A DNA stretch of 34,542 nucleotides from an uncultured Christensenella sp. (GCA_910586345.1 CAJUHC010000012.1:1-34542); one strand, 5' to 3'; counted from the first letter of the stretch, positions 22,392 through 32,039 are shown. Translations and numbers: made by a program. The notes: generated by a model not told the origin, from the letters alone.

Positions 22392-23642
22392 TTACCTCAC
22401 GCAGTCATCGTATAACGGAAACGCTTTACAAAGTTTTTCAACCCCGGCTTTCACGCTTTCGAAATCGCTCTCGCGTTTATCGATAATTTCCGCTATAAGA
22501 CGGGCTATTATTCTCGCTTCGCTCTCTTTCATTCCGCGCGAAGTCATCGCGGGCGTTCCGATACGTATACCCGAAGTCACGAAAGGTTTTTGCGTATCGA
22601 AAGGTACGGCGTTCTTATTTACGGTAATATGCACTTCGTCAAGAAGTCTTTCAAGCTCCTTGCCCGTTATATTTTTATCCGTAAGATTAAGCAAAATAAG
22701 ATGGTTGTCGGTTCCGCCTGAAACCATTTTTACGTTAAGCTTCTTGAACTCGTCCGCCATAGCGGAAGCGTTTAATACAATCTGTTTTTGGTAATCTTTG
22801 AATTCGGGGCTTAACGCTTCTTTGAAAGCAACCGCTTTCGCCGCTATGATATGCATAAGCGGACCGCCCTGAACTCCGGGAAAAATCGCCTTGTCGACAG
22901 CTTTACCCCATTCTTCCTTGCACATAATCACGCCGCCGCGCGGACCGCGCAAAGTCTTGTGCGTAGTAGAAGTTACGAAATCCGCGTAAGGAATCGGCGA
23001 AGGGTGAACTCCCGCCGCGACAAGCCCCGCTATATGAGCTATATCTACCATCATAAGCGCGCCGACTTTATCGCATATTTCGCGTATACGCTTAAAGTCT
23101 ATAACTCTCGGATAAGCGCTCGCGCCCGAAATTATGAGCTTGGGTTTGCTCTCCGCCGCGATTTTCTCCATTTCGTCGTAATCGATGACTTCCTCTCCTT
23201 CCTTTACTCCGTAAGGCACGATATTGAAATACTTGCCCGATATATTCACGGGAGAGCCGTGGGAAAGATGACCGCCGTGCGCGAGGTTCATTCCCATAAC
23301 CGTGTCGCCCGGCCGGCAGGCGGCAAAGAGAACGGCAAGGTTCGCGCTTGCGCCGGAGTGCGGCTGAACGTTGCAGTACTCGCAGCCGAATAATTCTTTA
23401 AGCCGTTCCCTTGCCAAATCCTCGGCGATGTCAACGTAACGGCACCCGCCGTAGTAACGGTGCGCGGGGTACCCTTCCGCGTATTTATTCGTAAGATGGC
23501 TTCCCGCCGCAGCCATAACCGCGGGCGAAACGAAGTTTTCGCTTGCTATAAGTTCGATATTGTTCTGCTGACGGGAGAGCTCTGATTTCAAAGCTTCCGC
23601 AATTTCGGGGTCCGTTTGTTCGATTAAAGATATATCTATCAT
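22392..23642 (-). CDS. glyA: Serine hydroxymethyltransferase
   Basis: The 416-residue PLP enzyme interconverts serine and glycine, charging tetrahydrofolate with a one-carbon unit. Marks are IELIASENFVSPAVMAAAGSHLTNKYAEGYP, YYGGCRYVDIAEDLAR, VMGMNLAHGGHLSHG, DIAHIAGLVAAGVHPSP, and VTSTTHKTLRGPRGG with the PLP lysine. Length is normal. ATG 23642 has GGAG seven bases upstream; an earlier in-frame ATG lies within the promoter-proximal leader and is less likely. It begins the operon glyA-degV-cat-like-TIR with its own promoter. Confidence 0.96.
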   Translation of the reverse strand: MIDISLIEQTDPEIAEALKSELSRQQNNIELIASENFVSPAVMAAAGSHLTNKYAEGYPAHRYYGGCRYVDIAEDLARERLKELFGCEYCNVQPHSGASANLAVLFAACRPGDTVMGMNLAHGGHLSHGSPVNISGKYFNIVPYGVKEGEEVIDYDEMEKIAAESKPKLIISGASAYPRVIDFKRIREICDKVGALMMVDIAHIAGLVAAGVHPSPIPYADFVTSTTHKTLRGPRGGVIMCKEEWGKAVDKAIFPGVQGGPLMHIIAAKAVAFKEALSPEFKDYQKQIVLNASAMADEFKKLNVKMVSGGTDNHLILLNLTDKNITGKELERLLDEVHITVNKNAVPFDTQKPFVTSGIRIGTPAMTSRGMKESEARIIARLIAEIIDKRESDFESVKAGVEKLCKAFPLYDDCVR

Positions 23643-23668
23643 AAATCCGCTCCGTAACGTTTTTATAT

Positions 23669-23697
23669 ATTGTAACATTAAATACGCGATAACTCAA
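23669..23697 (-). promoter_or_regulatory. Promoter of glyA
   Basis: TTGAGT (23697-23692), a 17-base spacer and TACAAT (23674-23669), about 27 bases before the ATG at 23642. It sits immediately after the terminator that ends the trxA operon. Confidence 0.65.
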
Positions 23698-23708
23698 CCT
23701 TATTAAGA

Positions 23709-23744
23709 AAAAAAACGGCGGTAATTTTTTCGCGCCGTTTTTTT
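23709..23744. terminator. Terminator after trxA
   Basis: A 12-bp stem of AAAAAAACGGCG (23709-23720) with its exact complement (23733-23744) around a 12-base loop, with T runs available on both strands. It separates the comM-to-trxA operon from glyA. Confidence 0.85.
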
Positions 23745-23750
23745 GGAATT

Positions 23751-24065
23751 TTAAAGATTTTTATTAAGAAATTCGTCCGCGTCCGATTTCGACATATAGC
23801 CGAGAGAGCTGTCCTTCTGTACGCCGTTTTCGAAAACCGAAACGAGCGGAATAGACATAATGCCGTAGCGCGCCGCAAGTTCTATATTTTCGTCGATATC
23901 GACCTTTACGAAGACGGCTTTATCCCCGTATTTTTCGCTCATCGCGTCGATTACGGGAGCAAGCATTTTACACGGTCCGCACCACGTCGCGAAGAAATCG
24001 CAGACGACGGGTTTACCGCCTTTCAAAAGTTCGTCGAATTGTTTTGCGTTTATTTGTTCTACCAT
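23751..24065 (-). CDS. trxA: Thioredoxin
   Basis: The 104-residue single-domain protein carries the redox motif WCGPC (Cys29, Cys32) in FFATWCGPCKMLAPVID, followed by VKVDIDENIELAARYGIMSIPL with the cis-proline. It has no signal peptide, so it is cytosolic and reduces protein disulfides with thioredoxin reductase. AGGAG precedes the ATG. It is nine bases after hisS and is the last gene before the terminator. Confidence 0.96.
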   Translation of the reverse strand: MVEQINAKQFDELLKGGKPVVCDFFATWCGPCKMLAPVIDAMSEKYGDKAVFVKVDIDENIELAARYGIMSIPLVSVFENGVQKDSSLGYMSKSDADEFLNKNL

Positions 24066-24074
24066 AACATCTCC

Positions 24075-25319
24075 TTATTTTAAGTATGTTTCTATTTGTC
24101 CGAATTTAACCGCCGTCTGCGTACCGTCGGACATATTTTTGATATTTATTTCGCCCGAAAGAAGTTCGTTTTCTCCGATAACCGCGACATATTCCGCGCC
24201 CAATTTATCCGCATACTTGAATTGCGCCTTAACCGAGCGGTTTAAATGGTCAATCTCCGCGCTTATTCCCTTTAATCTAAGCTCCGTAGCGATTTCAAAC
24301 GCTTTTGCACGGGTTTTTTCGTCCATACCCGCGATATATATGCGCACCTTTTGTTTTTCGGGGAATTTTACTCCCGTATTCTCCATCAACAGCATAAGCC
24401 GTTCTACGCCTGCCGCAAAGCCTATTGCAGGCAACGGCGAACCACCGAGTTCGGCTATGAGTCCGTCGTATCTTCCTCCGCCGCAAACGGTTCCCTGCGC
24501 GCCTATCGCGTCGGATACGAATTCGAATACGGTTTTGGAATAGTAGTCTAAACCGCGCACTATACGCGGGTTAACGGTATATTCGAGTCCCTGATTATCC
24601 AAAAGAGCTTTGACGCCCTCGAAATGTTCCGAACAGTCTTCGCACAGAAAATCGATAATCGACGGCGCGGAAACGGTAATTTTTTTACAGCGCTCTTCCT
24701 TACAGTCGAGAATACGCAGAGGATTTTTTTCGAAACGGGAACGGCAGGTTTCGCACATCTGAGAAAGGTTCGATTTAAAATATTCCTTTAAAGCTCTGTT
24801 ATATTCTGCACGGCATACTTTACAGCCGATAGAATTTATTTCGAGTTTAGTTTTGACGCCGAGCTTATCCAAAAAAGCTGATGCTGCGAAAATTACTTCC
24901 GCATCAGTCTGATACGAGTCCGAGCCGAACACTTCTATTCCGAACTGGTGAAACTCACGCAACCGGCCTGCCTGCGGTCTTTCGTAACGGAAAGCCGGGG
25001 TGATGTAAAAAGTTTTTACCGGCATAGGACTGCTTGCAAGTCCGTTCTCGATAAACAGTCTTGCCGCACTCGCGGTTCCTTCGGGTTTAAGCGTTATACT
25101 GCGTCCGCCCTTGTCCTCGAAGGTATACATTTCTTTGTTCACGACGTCGGTCGATTCGCCGACTCCGCGTTTAAACAGTTCGGTATATTCGAACGTAGGC
25201 GTCCGTATTTCGGAAAGATTGAACACCCTCGCAACCCCGCGCGCCGTTTCTTCGATATACTGCCATTTATAGGAACCGTCCGGCAGAACGTCCTTCGTTC
25301 CTTTGGGTATGTTTATCAC
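24075..25319 (-). CDS. hisS: Histidyl-tRNA synthetase
   Basis: The 414-residue class II synthetase charges tRNA-His. Visible motifs: GTKDVLPDGSYKWQYIE at the N-terminus, LKPEGTASAARLFIENG, motif 2 FRYERPQAGRLREFHQFGIEVFG, the HisRS-specific GLDYYSKTVFE, and motif 3 GFAAGVERLMLL, then the anticodon-binding domain. It has a GTG start with GAGG nine bases upstream. It lies between the Sel1 gene and trxA in the same operon; no T-box leader is visible, consistent with its internal position. Confidence 0.96.
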   Translation of the reverse strand: MINIPKGTKDVLPDGSYKWQYIEETARGVARVFNLSEIRTPTFEYTELFKRGVGESTDVVNKEMYTFEDKGGRSITLKPEGTASAARLFIENGLASSPMPVKTFYITPAFRYERPQAGRLREFHQFGIEVFGSDSYQTDAEVIFAASAFLDKLGVKTKLEINSIGCKVCRAEYNRALKEYFKSNLSQMCETCRSRFEKNPLRILDCKEERCKKITVSAPSIIDFLCEDCSEHFEGVKALLDNQGLEYTVNPRIVRGLDYYSKTVFEFVSDAIGAQGTVCGGGRYDGLIAELGGSPLPAIGFAAGVERLMLLMENTGVKFPEKQKVRIYIAGMDEKTRAKAFEIATELRLKGISAEIDHLNRSVKAQFKYADKLGAEYVAVIGENELLSGEINIKNMSDGTQTAVKFGQIETYLK

Positions 25320-25333
25320 CTTGCGTTACCTCT

Positions 25334-26515
25334 TTATTCGTTTTCGCTCGTTTCGTTAAAATATTTTTTTAAATTTTCCGCCGCTTGCTCGCTTTTATAC
25401 GCAACTGCTTGTTGCCAAAATTTTCGCGCTTCTTCCTTATCGTTTTCAACGCCGTAGCCGAAGTAATAGCATTCTCCGAGCTTGTTCAGCGCTTTGTCAT
25501 AAAAATTCGGACACTCTTTGAAAAGTTTAACCGCGCGTCCGTAATCGCGTTCCGTACCCGTACCGTTAAAGTAACAGAGTCCGAGAAGATATCTTGCGAA
25601 AATGCTTTTCTCTTCGACTTCTTCCAAAATTCCGAACGCTTTCTTTTCGTCGCGCCCGACTCCGACTCCGTTCATATAACATTCCGCAACGCGCGTTTTC
25701 CCGACAGGCTCGTCTCTGTCCGCCGCTTTTTTATAAAATTCAAAAGCCGCGGCTTCGTCTTTTTGAAATCCCTTCCCCTCTTTGCACATATCGCCGAGAC
25801 GGACGTAGGAGTAATCGTCTCCCGCGGATATGGCTCTTCTGTACTGATTTTCCGCTTTGTAAAAGTCTTCCTTACCTTCGAAATAACAATACAAATCGCC
25901 CATATATCTTATAGCGTTAATACTGCCAGCGTCTATGGCTTTTTGGAACCAATATTCCGATTTTTCGAAATTTTTGATTTCGCCGGACACACGGTAATCG
26001 CATCCGAGATTTTCCATACTTTCGACGTCGCCCGCATTCGCGGCTTTTTCCTGCCATTCGCGCGACTTGGCTTCGTCTTTATACTCCACGGCGTATATAA
26101 GCGCGCAGTCTTTCATCGCTACGATATCGCCTTTATCAGCAAGTTTTGAAAGAAAAACGATAGCTTTTTCTCTGTCTTTTTTAATCGGAGGTTTCGTATA
26201 ATCGTTTCCGTAATTATATTCGTCGGCGAGTTTGCGCATTGCTTCTTCGCAACCCTGTTCGGCAGCCTTTTCAAGCCAATATAAATATTTACCGCTTTCG
26301 CTGTATCTGTAATTGAGCGCTATTTCGCACCGGGCTTTCGCGTCGCCTTCTTCCGCGGCTTTTAAAAGTTTATCTTTTTGCTTTTCATCTTTATCTTTAA
26401 ACACTCTTTTGCGTTTCGATGTGGATACGAAAAGTATAATTAAAGCAACCGCGCACAACACGCAAAAAATAATTATCGTCGTTGTCTGTGAAGAACCCAG
26501 CAAAATATTGCGCAT
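25334..26515 (-). CDS. Membrane-anchored Sel1-repeat protein
   Basis: The 393-residue protein has one N-terminal membrane helix (about 10-31, TTTIIIFCVLCAVALIILFV) followed by KRKRVFKD, so the rest probably faces the cytoplasm. From about 50 to 390 it is a string of roughly nine Sel1/TPR-like repeats of about 35 residues, for example YLYWLEKAAEQGCEEAMRKLAD and AAAFEFYKKAADRDEPVGKTRVAECY. Such proteins are protein-interaction scaffolds; no partner can be named. It starts ten bases after hslU with TAAGGT as ribosome binding site. The spacing to hisS is 14 bp. Confidence 0.87.
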   Translation of the reverse strand: MRNILLGSSQTTTIIIFCVLCAVALIILFVSTSKRKRVFKDKDEKQKDKLLKAAEEGDAKARCEIALNYRYSESGKYLYWLEKAAEQGCEEAMRKLADEYNYGNDYTKPPIKKDREKAIVFLSKLADKGDIVAMKDCALIYAVEYKDEAKSREWQEKAANAGDVESMENLGCDYRVSGEIKNFEKSEYWFQKAIDAGSINAIRYMGDLYCYFEGKEDFYKAENQYRRAISAGDDYSYVRLGDMCKEGKGFQKDEAAAFEFYKKAADRDEPVGKTRVAECYMNGVGVGRDEKKAFGILEEVEEKSIFARYLLGLCYFNGTGTERDYGRAVKLFKECPNFYDKALNKLGECYYFGYGVENDKEEARKFWQQAVAYKSEQAAENLKKYFNETSENE

Positions 26516-26524
26516 AATTTTACC

Positions 26525-27835
26525 TTAAAGAACGTATTTCTTCAAATCTCTGTTTTTGATTATATTTTCAAGATGTTCTTCAACGTATTTCGCGTTCACG
26601 TCTACTTGAATAACAGGATAGTCGTTTCCGCCGGCATTATAAGAAATATCCTCCAAAAGCCTTTCCATAACGGTATGCAGACGGCGAGCGCCTATATCTT
26701 CCGACGTAGAATTGACGTCCTCCGAAATTTCCGCTATCTTCTCGATAGCGTCGGAAGTAAAATGCAAATCTATATTGTCCACAGCCAAAAGCGCGGAATA
26801 CTGCGTGGTTATGGCGTTCTGGGGCTGAGTTAAAATATTTATAAAATCTTCTTTCGTTAAGCTGTTGAGTTCGACCTGAATCGGGAACCTGCCTTGAAGC
26901 TCGGGAATCAAATCTTCTACTTTCGAAACGTGGAACGCGCCCGCGGCGATAAAGAGTATATAATCAGTCTTAATCGGTCCGTACTTCGTCATAACGGTAC
27001 AGCCTTCGACTATCGGCAGTATATCGCGCTGTACGCCCTCTCGCGATACGTCCGCGCCCTGATTTCCCTTGCCTGCGATTTTATCGATTTCGTCTATGAA
27101 AATAATTCCGTCGTTTTCGGCGCGTCTGATTGCTTCGGCGTTGACCGCATCGTTATCGATGAGTTTATCCGCCTCTTCCGCAATAATTAAATTCATAGCT
27201 TCCTTTACTGTGATTTTGCGTTTCTTTTTTTTGTGCATTCCCATACCGCTGAAAATCGAACCTATGTCGATTGCCGCTCCGCTTCCCGGGGAAAGCTCCA
27301 AAGGTTTGGGAATATCGTCTACTTCGATTTCTATAACGGTTGAGTCGTAATTACCCGAGTGAATCCCGTCGACTATACGCTGTTCGAACAGTTCCTTAGC
27401 GGTTTCGCCTCTCTCGTCCTTTTTCATTTCGCAAAGAACTTTTGCGATTCTGCGCTCGGCGACGGCCGTAGCCTTGTATCTGACTTCCGCCGTCTTTTCT
27501 TCTTTAACAAGTCTTATAGCGCACTCAGCCAAATCGCGGACCATAGATTCGACGTCCCTGCCGACGTACCCGACTTCCGTGTACTTGGTCGCTTCGACTT
27601 TGAGAAAAGGCGCTTTGACCAATTTCGCAAGCCTTCTCGCGATTTCCGTTTTTCCTACGCCCGTGGGACCTTTCATTATTATGTTTTTGGGCGTTATCTC
27701 GTCCTGTAATTCCGTCGAAAGCCGGCTGCGGCGGTAACGGTTTCTGAGCGCGATTGCCACCGCCTTTTTAGCTTCGTTTTGACCTATTATATGTTTGTTC
27801 AGTTCGTGTACTATCTGTTTGGGAGTCAAATCCAT
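26525..27835 (-). CDS. hslU: HslU, ATPase subunit of the HslUV protease
   Basis: The 436-residue AAA+ unfoldase has PKQIVHELNKHIIGQNEAKKAVAIALRNRYRR at its start, Walker A GPTGVGKT at 56-63, VEATKYTEVGYVGRDVESMVRDL with the pore motif GYVG, an inserted I-domain of about 110-240, Walker B IIFIDEIDKIA, and sensor/arginine segments ELQGRFPIQVEL and SEDIGARRLHTVMERLLEDI. It feeds unfolded proteins to HslV. AAGGAG precedes the ATG; hslV lies 12 bp upstream. The C-terminal tail (YVL) is short, as needed for docking into HslV. Confidence 0.96.
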   Translation of the reverse strand: MDLTPKQIVHELNKHIIGQNEAKKAVAIALRNRYRRSRLSTELQDEITPKNIIMKGPTGVGKTEIARRLAKLVKAPFLKVEATKYTEVGYVGRDVESMVRDLAECAIRLVKEEKTAEVRYKATAVAERRIAKVLCEMKKDERGETAKELFEQRIVDGIHSGNYDSTVIEIEVDDIPKPLELSPGSGAAIDIGSIFSGMGMHKKKKRKITVKEAMNLIIAEEADKLIDNDAVNAEAIRRAENDGIIFIDEIDKIAGKGNQGADVSREGVQRDILPIVEGCTVMTKYGPIKTDYILFIAAGAFHVSKVEDLIPELQGRFPIQVELNSLTKEDFINILTQPQNAITTQYSALLAVDNIDLHFTSDAIEKIAEISEDVNSTSEDIGARRLHTVMERLLEDISYNAGGNDYPVIQVDVNAKYVEEHLENIIKNRDLKKYVL

Positions 27836-27847
27836 TGCGTGTTCTCC

Positions 27848-28384
27848 TTATATCGTTTCGACTTTTATGTTGTCGTTGGTATAGACGCAGATTTCGCTCG
27901 CTATCTTTAAAGACTTCTGCGCAATCTGTTCCGCCGTGTATTTCGTATTCTGACAAAGAGCGCGCGCCGCCGCAAGAGCGTAGTTCCCTCCGCTTCCTAT
28001 CGCCGCGATTCCGTCGTCGGGTTCGATAACCTCGCCCGTTCCCGAAACTATAAGCATTGTTTCCTTATCGGCGACAATCATTAACGCTTCGAGTTTTCTT
28101 ATAGCTTTATCGGAACGCCAAAGTTCCGCAAGTTCGACGGCGGAACGCATTAAATTGCCCGAAAATTTATTGAGCATCCCCTCGAATTTTTCGCTGAGAG
28201 AAAACGCGTCCGAAACCGAACCCGCAAATCCTAAAATTACGTTTCCTCCGTAAATTCTTCTGACTTTGGTTGCGCTGTTTTTAAATATAACGCTTTCGCC
28301 CATAGTGACCTGTCCGTCACCCGCGATAGCGGTCATCCCGTTTCTCTTCACCGCGCAAATAGTGGTTGCGTGAAATTCAGTCAT
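27848..28384 (-). CDS. hslV: HslV, peptidase subunit of the HslUV protease
   Basis: The 178-residue Ntn-hydrolase begins MTEFHATTICAV. Like Bacillus ClpQ it has about five residues before the TTI motif where E. coli HslV starts. Residue 2 is Thr, so removal of Met would expose an N-terminal Thr, where Bacillus has Ser. Other marks are GDGQVTMGESVIFK, FAGSVSDAFSLSEKFEGML, and IGSGGNYALAAARAL. It assembles as a double hexamer with HslU. Confidence 0.96.
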   Translation of the reverse strand: MTEFHATTICAVKRNGMTAIAGDGQVTMGESVIFKNSATKVRRIYGGNVILGFAGSVSDAFSLSEKFEGMLNKFSGNLMRSAVELAELWRSDKAIRKLEALMIVADKETMLIVSGTGEVIEPDDGIAAIGSGGNYALAAARALCQNTKYTAEQIAQKSLKIASEICVYTNDNIKVETI

Positions 28385-28403
28385 AATTATCTCCTTTATA
28401 TAT

Positions 28404-29702
28404 TTATAAACCGCTTTCGGCTTTATAAATCTTTATATTTTCAATCGCCCTTTCCGCAAGCGCGCGATACCGCTGTTTTTTATCGCGTATGTATTCTTCA
28501 AGCGGGGCGAGTATACCGAAATTAGCGTTCATAGGCTGAAAATCTTGCGTTGCCCCCGATATATGCGCCGACAATGCGCCGAGCACCGTCGTATTGTCGG
28601 GAATTTTCGGCTCGCGCCCGTTCAGCTTTTCATATAAATGAATCGCAGCCAGAAGTCCGCTTGCCGCCGACTCGACGTATCCCTCGACTCCCGTAATCTG
28701 TCCCGCAAAAAAAACGGAAGGATTGCTTTTAAGCGAAAAATCGGAATTAAGGCACGACGGAGAATTTATGAACGTATTTCTGTGCATTACTCCGTAACGT
28801 AAAAATTCCGCGTTTTTCAAAGCCGGTATCATAGAGAAGACTCTCTTCTGTTCTCCGAATTTAAGATTCGTCTGACAACCGACTAAATTGTAAGCCGTTC
28901 CTTCCGCGTTTTCTTTTCTTAGCTGTAAGACCGCGTAATACTTATTGCCTTGCCCGTCTTTCAGTCCTACGGGTTTAAACATTGCGAACCGCAAACTGTC
29001 TTTACCCCTGCCGGCAAGTACTTCTACGGGCATACACCCTTCGAAAATATCTCTCTTTTCGAAATCGCGTAAAATTACTTTCTCTGCGCATACCAGCGCG
29101 TCGACGAAATTTTCGTACTGTTCTTTGTTTAAAGGACAATTGATGTAATCGTCTCCGCCTTTACCGTACCTGTCGCCGTAAAAACACTCGCCGAAATCTA
29201 AACTTTCACGGGTAATTATAGGCGCCGAAGCATCGTAAAAATACAATTGCCCCCCGCATATATCGCGGATATTCTCGGAGAGCGCGTCCGTGGTCAGAGG
29301 TCCGGTGGCGATAATGCTCCACTCGTCGGGAACTTTTCCGACCTCTTCGCATAAGACTTTAATGCAGGAGCTGTTTTTTATCCGCTCGGTAATATATTCG
29401 GAAAAAGCCTCCCTTTCTACCGCAAGCGCGCCGCCTGCGGGCACAGAGGTTTTTTCGGCGGCTTTGAGAATTAGCGAGCCTAAAATGCGCATTTCTTCCT
29501 TTAAAAGTCCGCAAGCGTTGGAATAAGCGTCCTTTCCTTTAAGCGAATTCGAACAAACGAGTTCGCCGAAATTTTTATCTCTATGCGCGGGAGTGAACGA
29601 TTCAGGTTTTATATCGTACAGCTCAACGTCCACGCCGCGTTCCGCAAGGAAAACAGCCGCTTCGCAGCCCGCAAGCCCCGCGCCGATTATCTTAATTCTC
29701 AT
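28404..29702 (-). CDS. trmFO: TrmFO, folate-dependent tRNA m5U54 methyltransferase
   Basis: The 432-residue flavoprotein methylates U54 of the tRNA T-loop using methylene-tetrahydrofolate and FAD. It has the FAD loop IIGAGLAGCEAA, NFGELVCSNSLKG with one conserved Cys, IATGPLTTDALS, FEGCMPVEVLAGRGKDSLRF with the second conserved Cys, and FFAGQITGVEGYVESAASGLLAA. It overlaps topA by 11 bp, the common Bacillota order. Confidence 0.96.
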   Translation of the reverse strand: MRIKIIGAGLAGCEAAVFLAERGVDVELYDIKPESFTPAHRDKNFGELVCSNSLKGKDAYSNACGLLKEEMRILGSLILKAAEKTSVPAGGALAVEREAFSEYITERIKNSSCIKVLCEEVGKVPDEWSIIATGPLTTDALSENIRDICGGQLYFYDASAPIITRESLDFGECFYGDRYGKGGDDYINCPLNKEQYENFVDALVCAEKVILRDFEKRDIFEGCMPVEVLAGRGKDSLRFAMFKPVGLKDGQGNKYYAVLQLRKENAEGTAYNLVGCQTNLKFGEQKRVFSMIPALKNAEFLRYGVMHRNTFINSPSCLNSDFSLKSNPSVFFAGQITGVEGYVESAASGLLAAIHLYEKLNGREPKIPDNTTVLGALSAHISGATQDFQPMNANFGILAPLEEYIRDKKQRYRALAERAIENIKIYKAESGL

Positions 29703-32016
29703 CTTCCGTTTCGGGTAAATCTTCCGAATAGTTACAGCTTTTTTCCGAGCATCTGATTTTGTTACCGCGCTTAATCAAAAACTTACCGCAAACCGGACAC
29801 TTATCTCCGGTAGGAATATCCCAGCTTAAAAACTTGCAGTCGGGGTATCCTGTGCAACCGTAATATATCTTGCCCGTTTTGGAACGCATACGCCTCATAG
29901 GTCTGCGGCAGTCGGGACATACGCCTTCGTTCTTTTCCGCGCTCTGACCGTTTTCGGTATCGGCGTACGGACGCTTCGAACCGCATTTCGGACACTCCAG
30001 GAAATTACCGTATCTGCCCTTTTTCATAAGCATAAACGAACCGCAGTCCGAACACTTTTCTTCCGTCATCTTTGCGTCGACGGGAAGTATGGAAGAACAC
30101 TCGGGATAATTCGGACAGGCAAGGAATTTACCGAATTTTCCGCTCTTTACAATCATATTCGCTCCGCACTTGGGACAGCGCATTTCAGAAACCTCGGTTT
30201 CGCTTTCGCTGACGATATTCGAACAGGCGGGATAGTTCGAACAGGCAAGATACTTACCGTATTTACCCATTCTGCGTATCATATTGTTTCCGCATTTTTC
30301 ACACTTGATATCGGTAGGTTCGTCGCCGTCGGTAGACGCGGTTTTGAGCTTTTCCGAAAAACCCGGATAGAAATCCGCGATTATCTTGTGCCAATCGCAA
30401 CCGCCGTCTTCTATCTTATCGAGGTCGTCTTCCATATGCGCGGTAAATCCGACGTCCATTATATCGGTGAAGTACTTGACGAGCATATCCGTAATCTTAT
30501 AAGCGACGTCCGTGGGTATCATATGTTTTCCGTCTTTTTCTACGTAACGGCGCTTCGTAAGCACGGATATTATGGAAGCATAGGTGGACGGCCTGCCGAT
30601 GCCCTTTTCCTCCATTGCTTTTACAAGCGAAGCGTCTGTATAGCGCTGGGGGGGACGTGTAAATTTCTGTTCTTTCAAAAGTTCGTTTAAATTAAGCCCG
30701 TCGCCCTCTTCCACTGGAGGAAGAAGTTTAGAAGATATTTCTTCCTCGTCTGCTTTTCCCGCTTCCTGATAAGCCGCTGTATAACCCGCAAAGAGCATTG
30801 CTTTTCCGCTTGCCTTGAATATATATCCTGCCGAATCGGCTTCGACCTGCATCGAATTATACTGCGCGTCCGCCATCTGCGACGCAACGAATCTGTCGTA
30901 AATGAGTTTGTAAACGTTGTAATGCTTTTTATCGAGCGAACCTTTTACGCTCGCGGGAGTAACGGCGAGATTTATAGGTCTTATCGCCTCGTGAGCGTCC
31001 TGAGCGCCTTTCTTGGTCGCGTAATAATTCGGCTTCTCCGGCACATATTCCTTGCCGTATTCTTCGGAAATAAATTTAAGCGCGTTGTCCTGCGCATCTT
31101 TTGAAATGCGCACGGAGTCGGTTCTTATATAAGTAATGAGAGCGATATGGTCTCCGCCGACGTCCATACCCTCGTAAAGATGCTGGGCTACGAGCATAGT
31201 TTCCGGCGACGTCATACCGAATTTATTCGACGCGTCCTGTTGAAGCGACGACGTCGTAAACGGCGCAGGAGCGTGCTGTTTGGTAATTCCCTTTTTTACT
31301 TTCGTAACCGTAAAAGGACTGTTCCTGACCTCCTCTTCAACCTTATCCGCAAATTCTTTCCCGACGCTTTCGCCGTTCTTCTTGCATTGATAAGTAGCTT
31401 TGAAAGGAGAATATTTTCTCTCTTCGTCCTGCAATATCGCGTTGAAATTCCAATACTCGTCGGGAACGAACGCCTGAATTTCGCGTTCCCTGTCCACAAT
31501 CAGCCTCAACGCAACCGACTGAACCCTGCCCGCCGAAAGCCCGTTTTGGATACGGTTATTGAGAAGCGGGGAAAGTTTGTAACCGACGAGTCTGTCCAGA
31601 ACTCTGCGCGCCTGCTGTGCGTCTACGAGATTATAATTTATTTTTCTGGGTTTTTCCAAAGCGTGTTTAACGGCGGACGGCGAAATTTCGTTAAATTCGA
31701 TACGGTTCTCGCCGTTCTCGTCAAGACCTAAAACCGTCTGCAAATGCCAGCTTATCGCTTCGCCTTCGCGGTCGGGGTCGGTCGCGAGATATACTCTGTC
31801 GGCTTTTTGCGCTTCGGCCGTAAGACGTTTTATGACGTCTTTTTTGCTGGGCGTAATTTCGTACTTAGGTTCGAAGTTAGCCGACACTCTTACGCCTAAC
31901 GTCTTCTCAGGCAAGTCCCTTACGTGTCCGCCGGATGCGTCGACTTTATACTTGCCCTTTAAATATTTTGAAATGGTTTTTGCCTTCGACGGCGATTCTA
32001 CGATAATCAAATCCAT
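29692..32016 (-). CDS. topA: DNA topoisomerase I with five zinc elements
   Basis: The 774-residue type IA topoisomerase relaxes negative supercoils. The TOPRIM part has IIVESPSKAKTI and ATDPDREGEAISWHL. The catalytic tyrosine is in ITYIRTDS (about 296). From about 585 on there are five Cys4-type elements: CEKCGNNM, CPKCGANM, CSDCGSFM, CPDCRRPM and CPVCGKFL, each with a second Cys pair. ATG 32016 is preferred over TTG 32022 because GAGG lies eight bases upstream of it. It is followed in overlap by trmFO and preceded by dprA, 23 bp upstream. Confidence 0.96.
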   Translation of the reverse strand: MDLIIVESPSKAKTISKYLKGKYKVDASGGHVRDLPEKTLGVRVSANFEPKYEITPSKKDVIKRLTAEAQKADRVYLATDPDREGEAISWHLQTVLGLDENGENRIEFNEISPSAVKHALEKPRKINYNLVDAQQARRVLDRLVGYKLSPLLNNRIQNGLSAGRVQSVALRLIVDREREIQAFVPDEYWNFNAILQDEERKYSPFKATYQCKKNGESVGKEFADKVEEEVRNSPFTVTKVKKGITKQHAPAPFTTSSLQQDASNKFGMTSPETMLVAQHLYEGMDVGGDHIALITYIRTDSVRISKDAQDNALKFISEEYGKEYVPEKPNYYATKKGAQDAHEAIRPINLAVTPASVKGSLDKKHYNVYKLIYDRFVASQMADAQYNSMQVEADSAGYIFKASGKAMLFAGYTAAYQEAGKADEEEISSKLLPPVEEGDGLNLNELLKEQKFTRPPQRYTDASLVKAMEEKGIGRPSTYASIISVLTKRRYVEKDGKHMIPTDVAYKITDMLVKYFTDIMDVGFTAHMEDDLDKIEDGGCDWHKIIADFYPGFSEKLKTASTDGDEPTDIKCEKCGNNMIRRMGKYGKYLACSNYPACSNIVSESETEVSEMRCPKCGANMIVKSGKFGKFLACPNYPECSSILPVDAKMTEEKCSDCGSFMLMKKGRYGNFLECPKCGSKRPYADTENGQSAEKNEGVCPDCRRPMRRMRSKTGKIYYGCTGYPDCKFLSWDIPTGDKCPVCGKFLIKRGNKIRCSEKSCNYSEDLPETEDEN

Positions 32017-32039
32017 ATTCAAAGCCTCTTATATTTCTT

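Noticed and set aside
25320..25333. T-box or other leader before hisS
   Set aside because: The gap to the upstream gene is only 14 bases, too short for a leader element.
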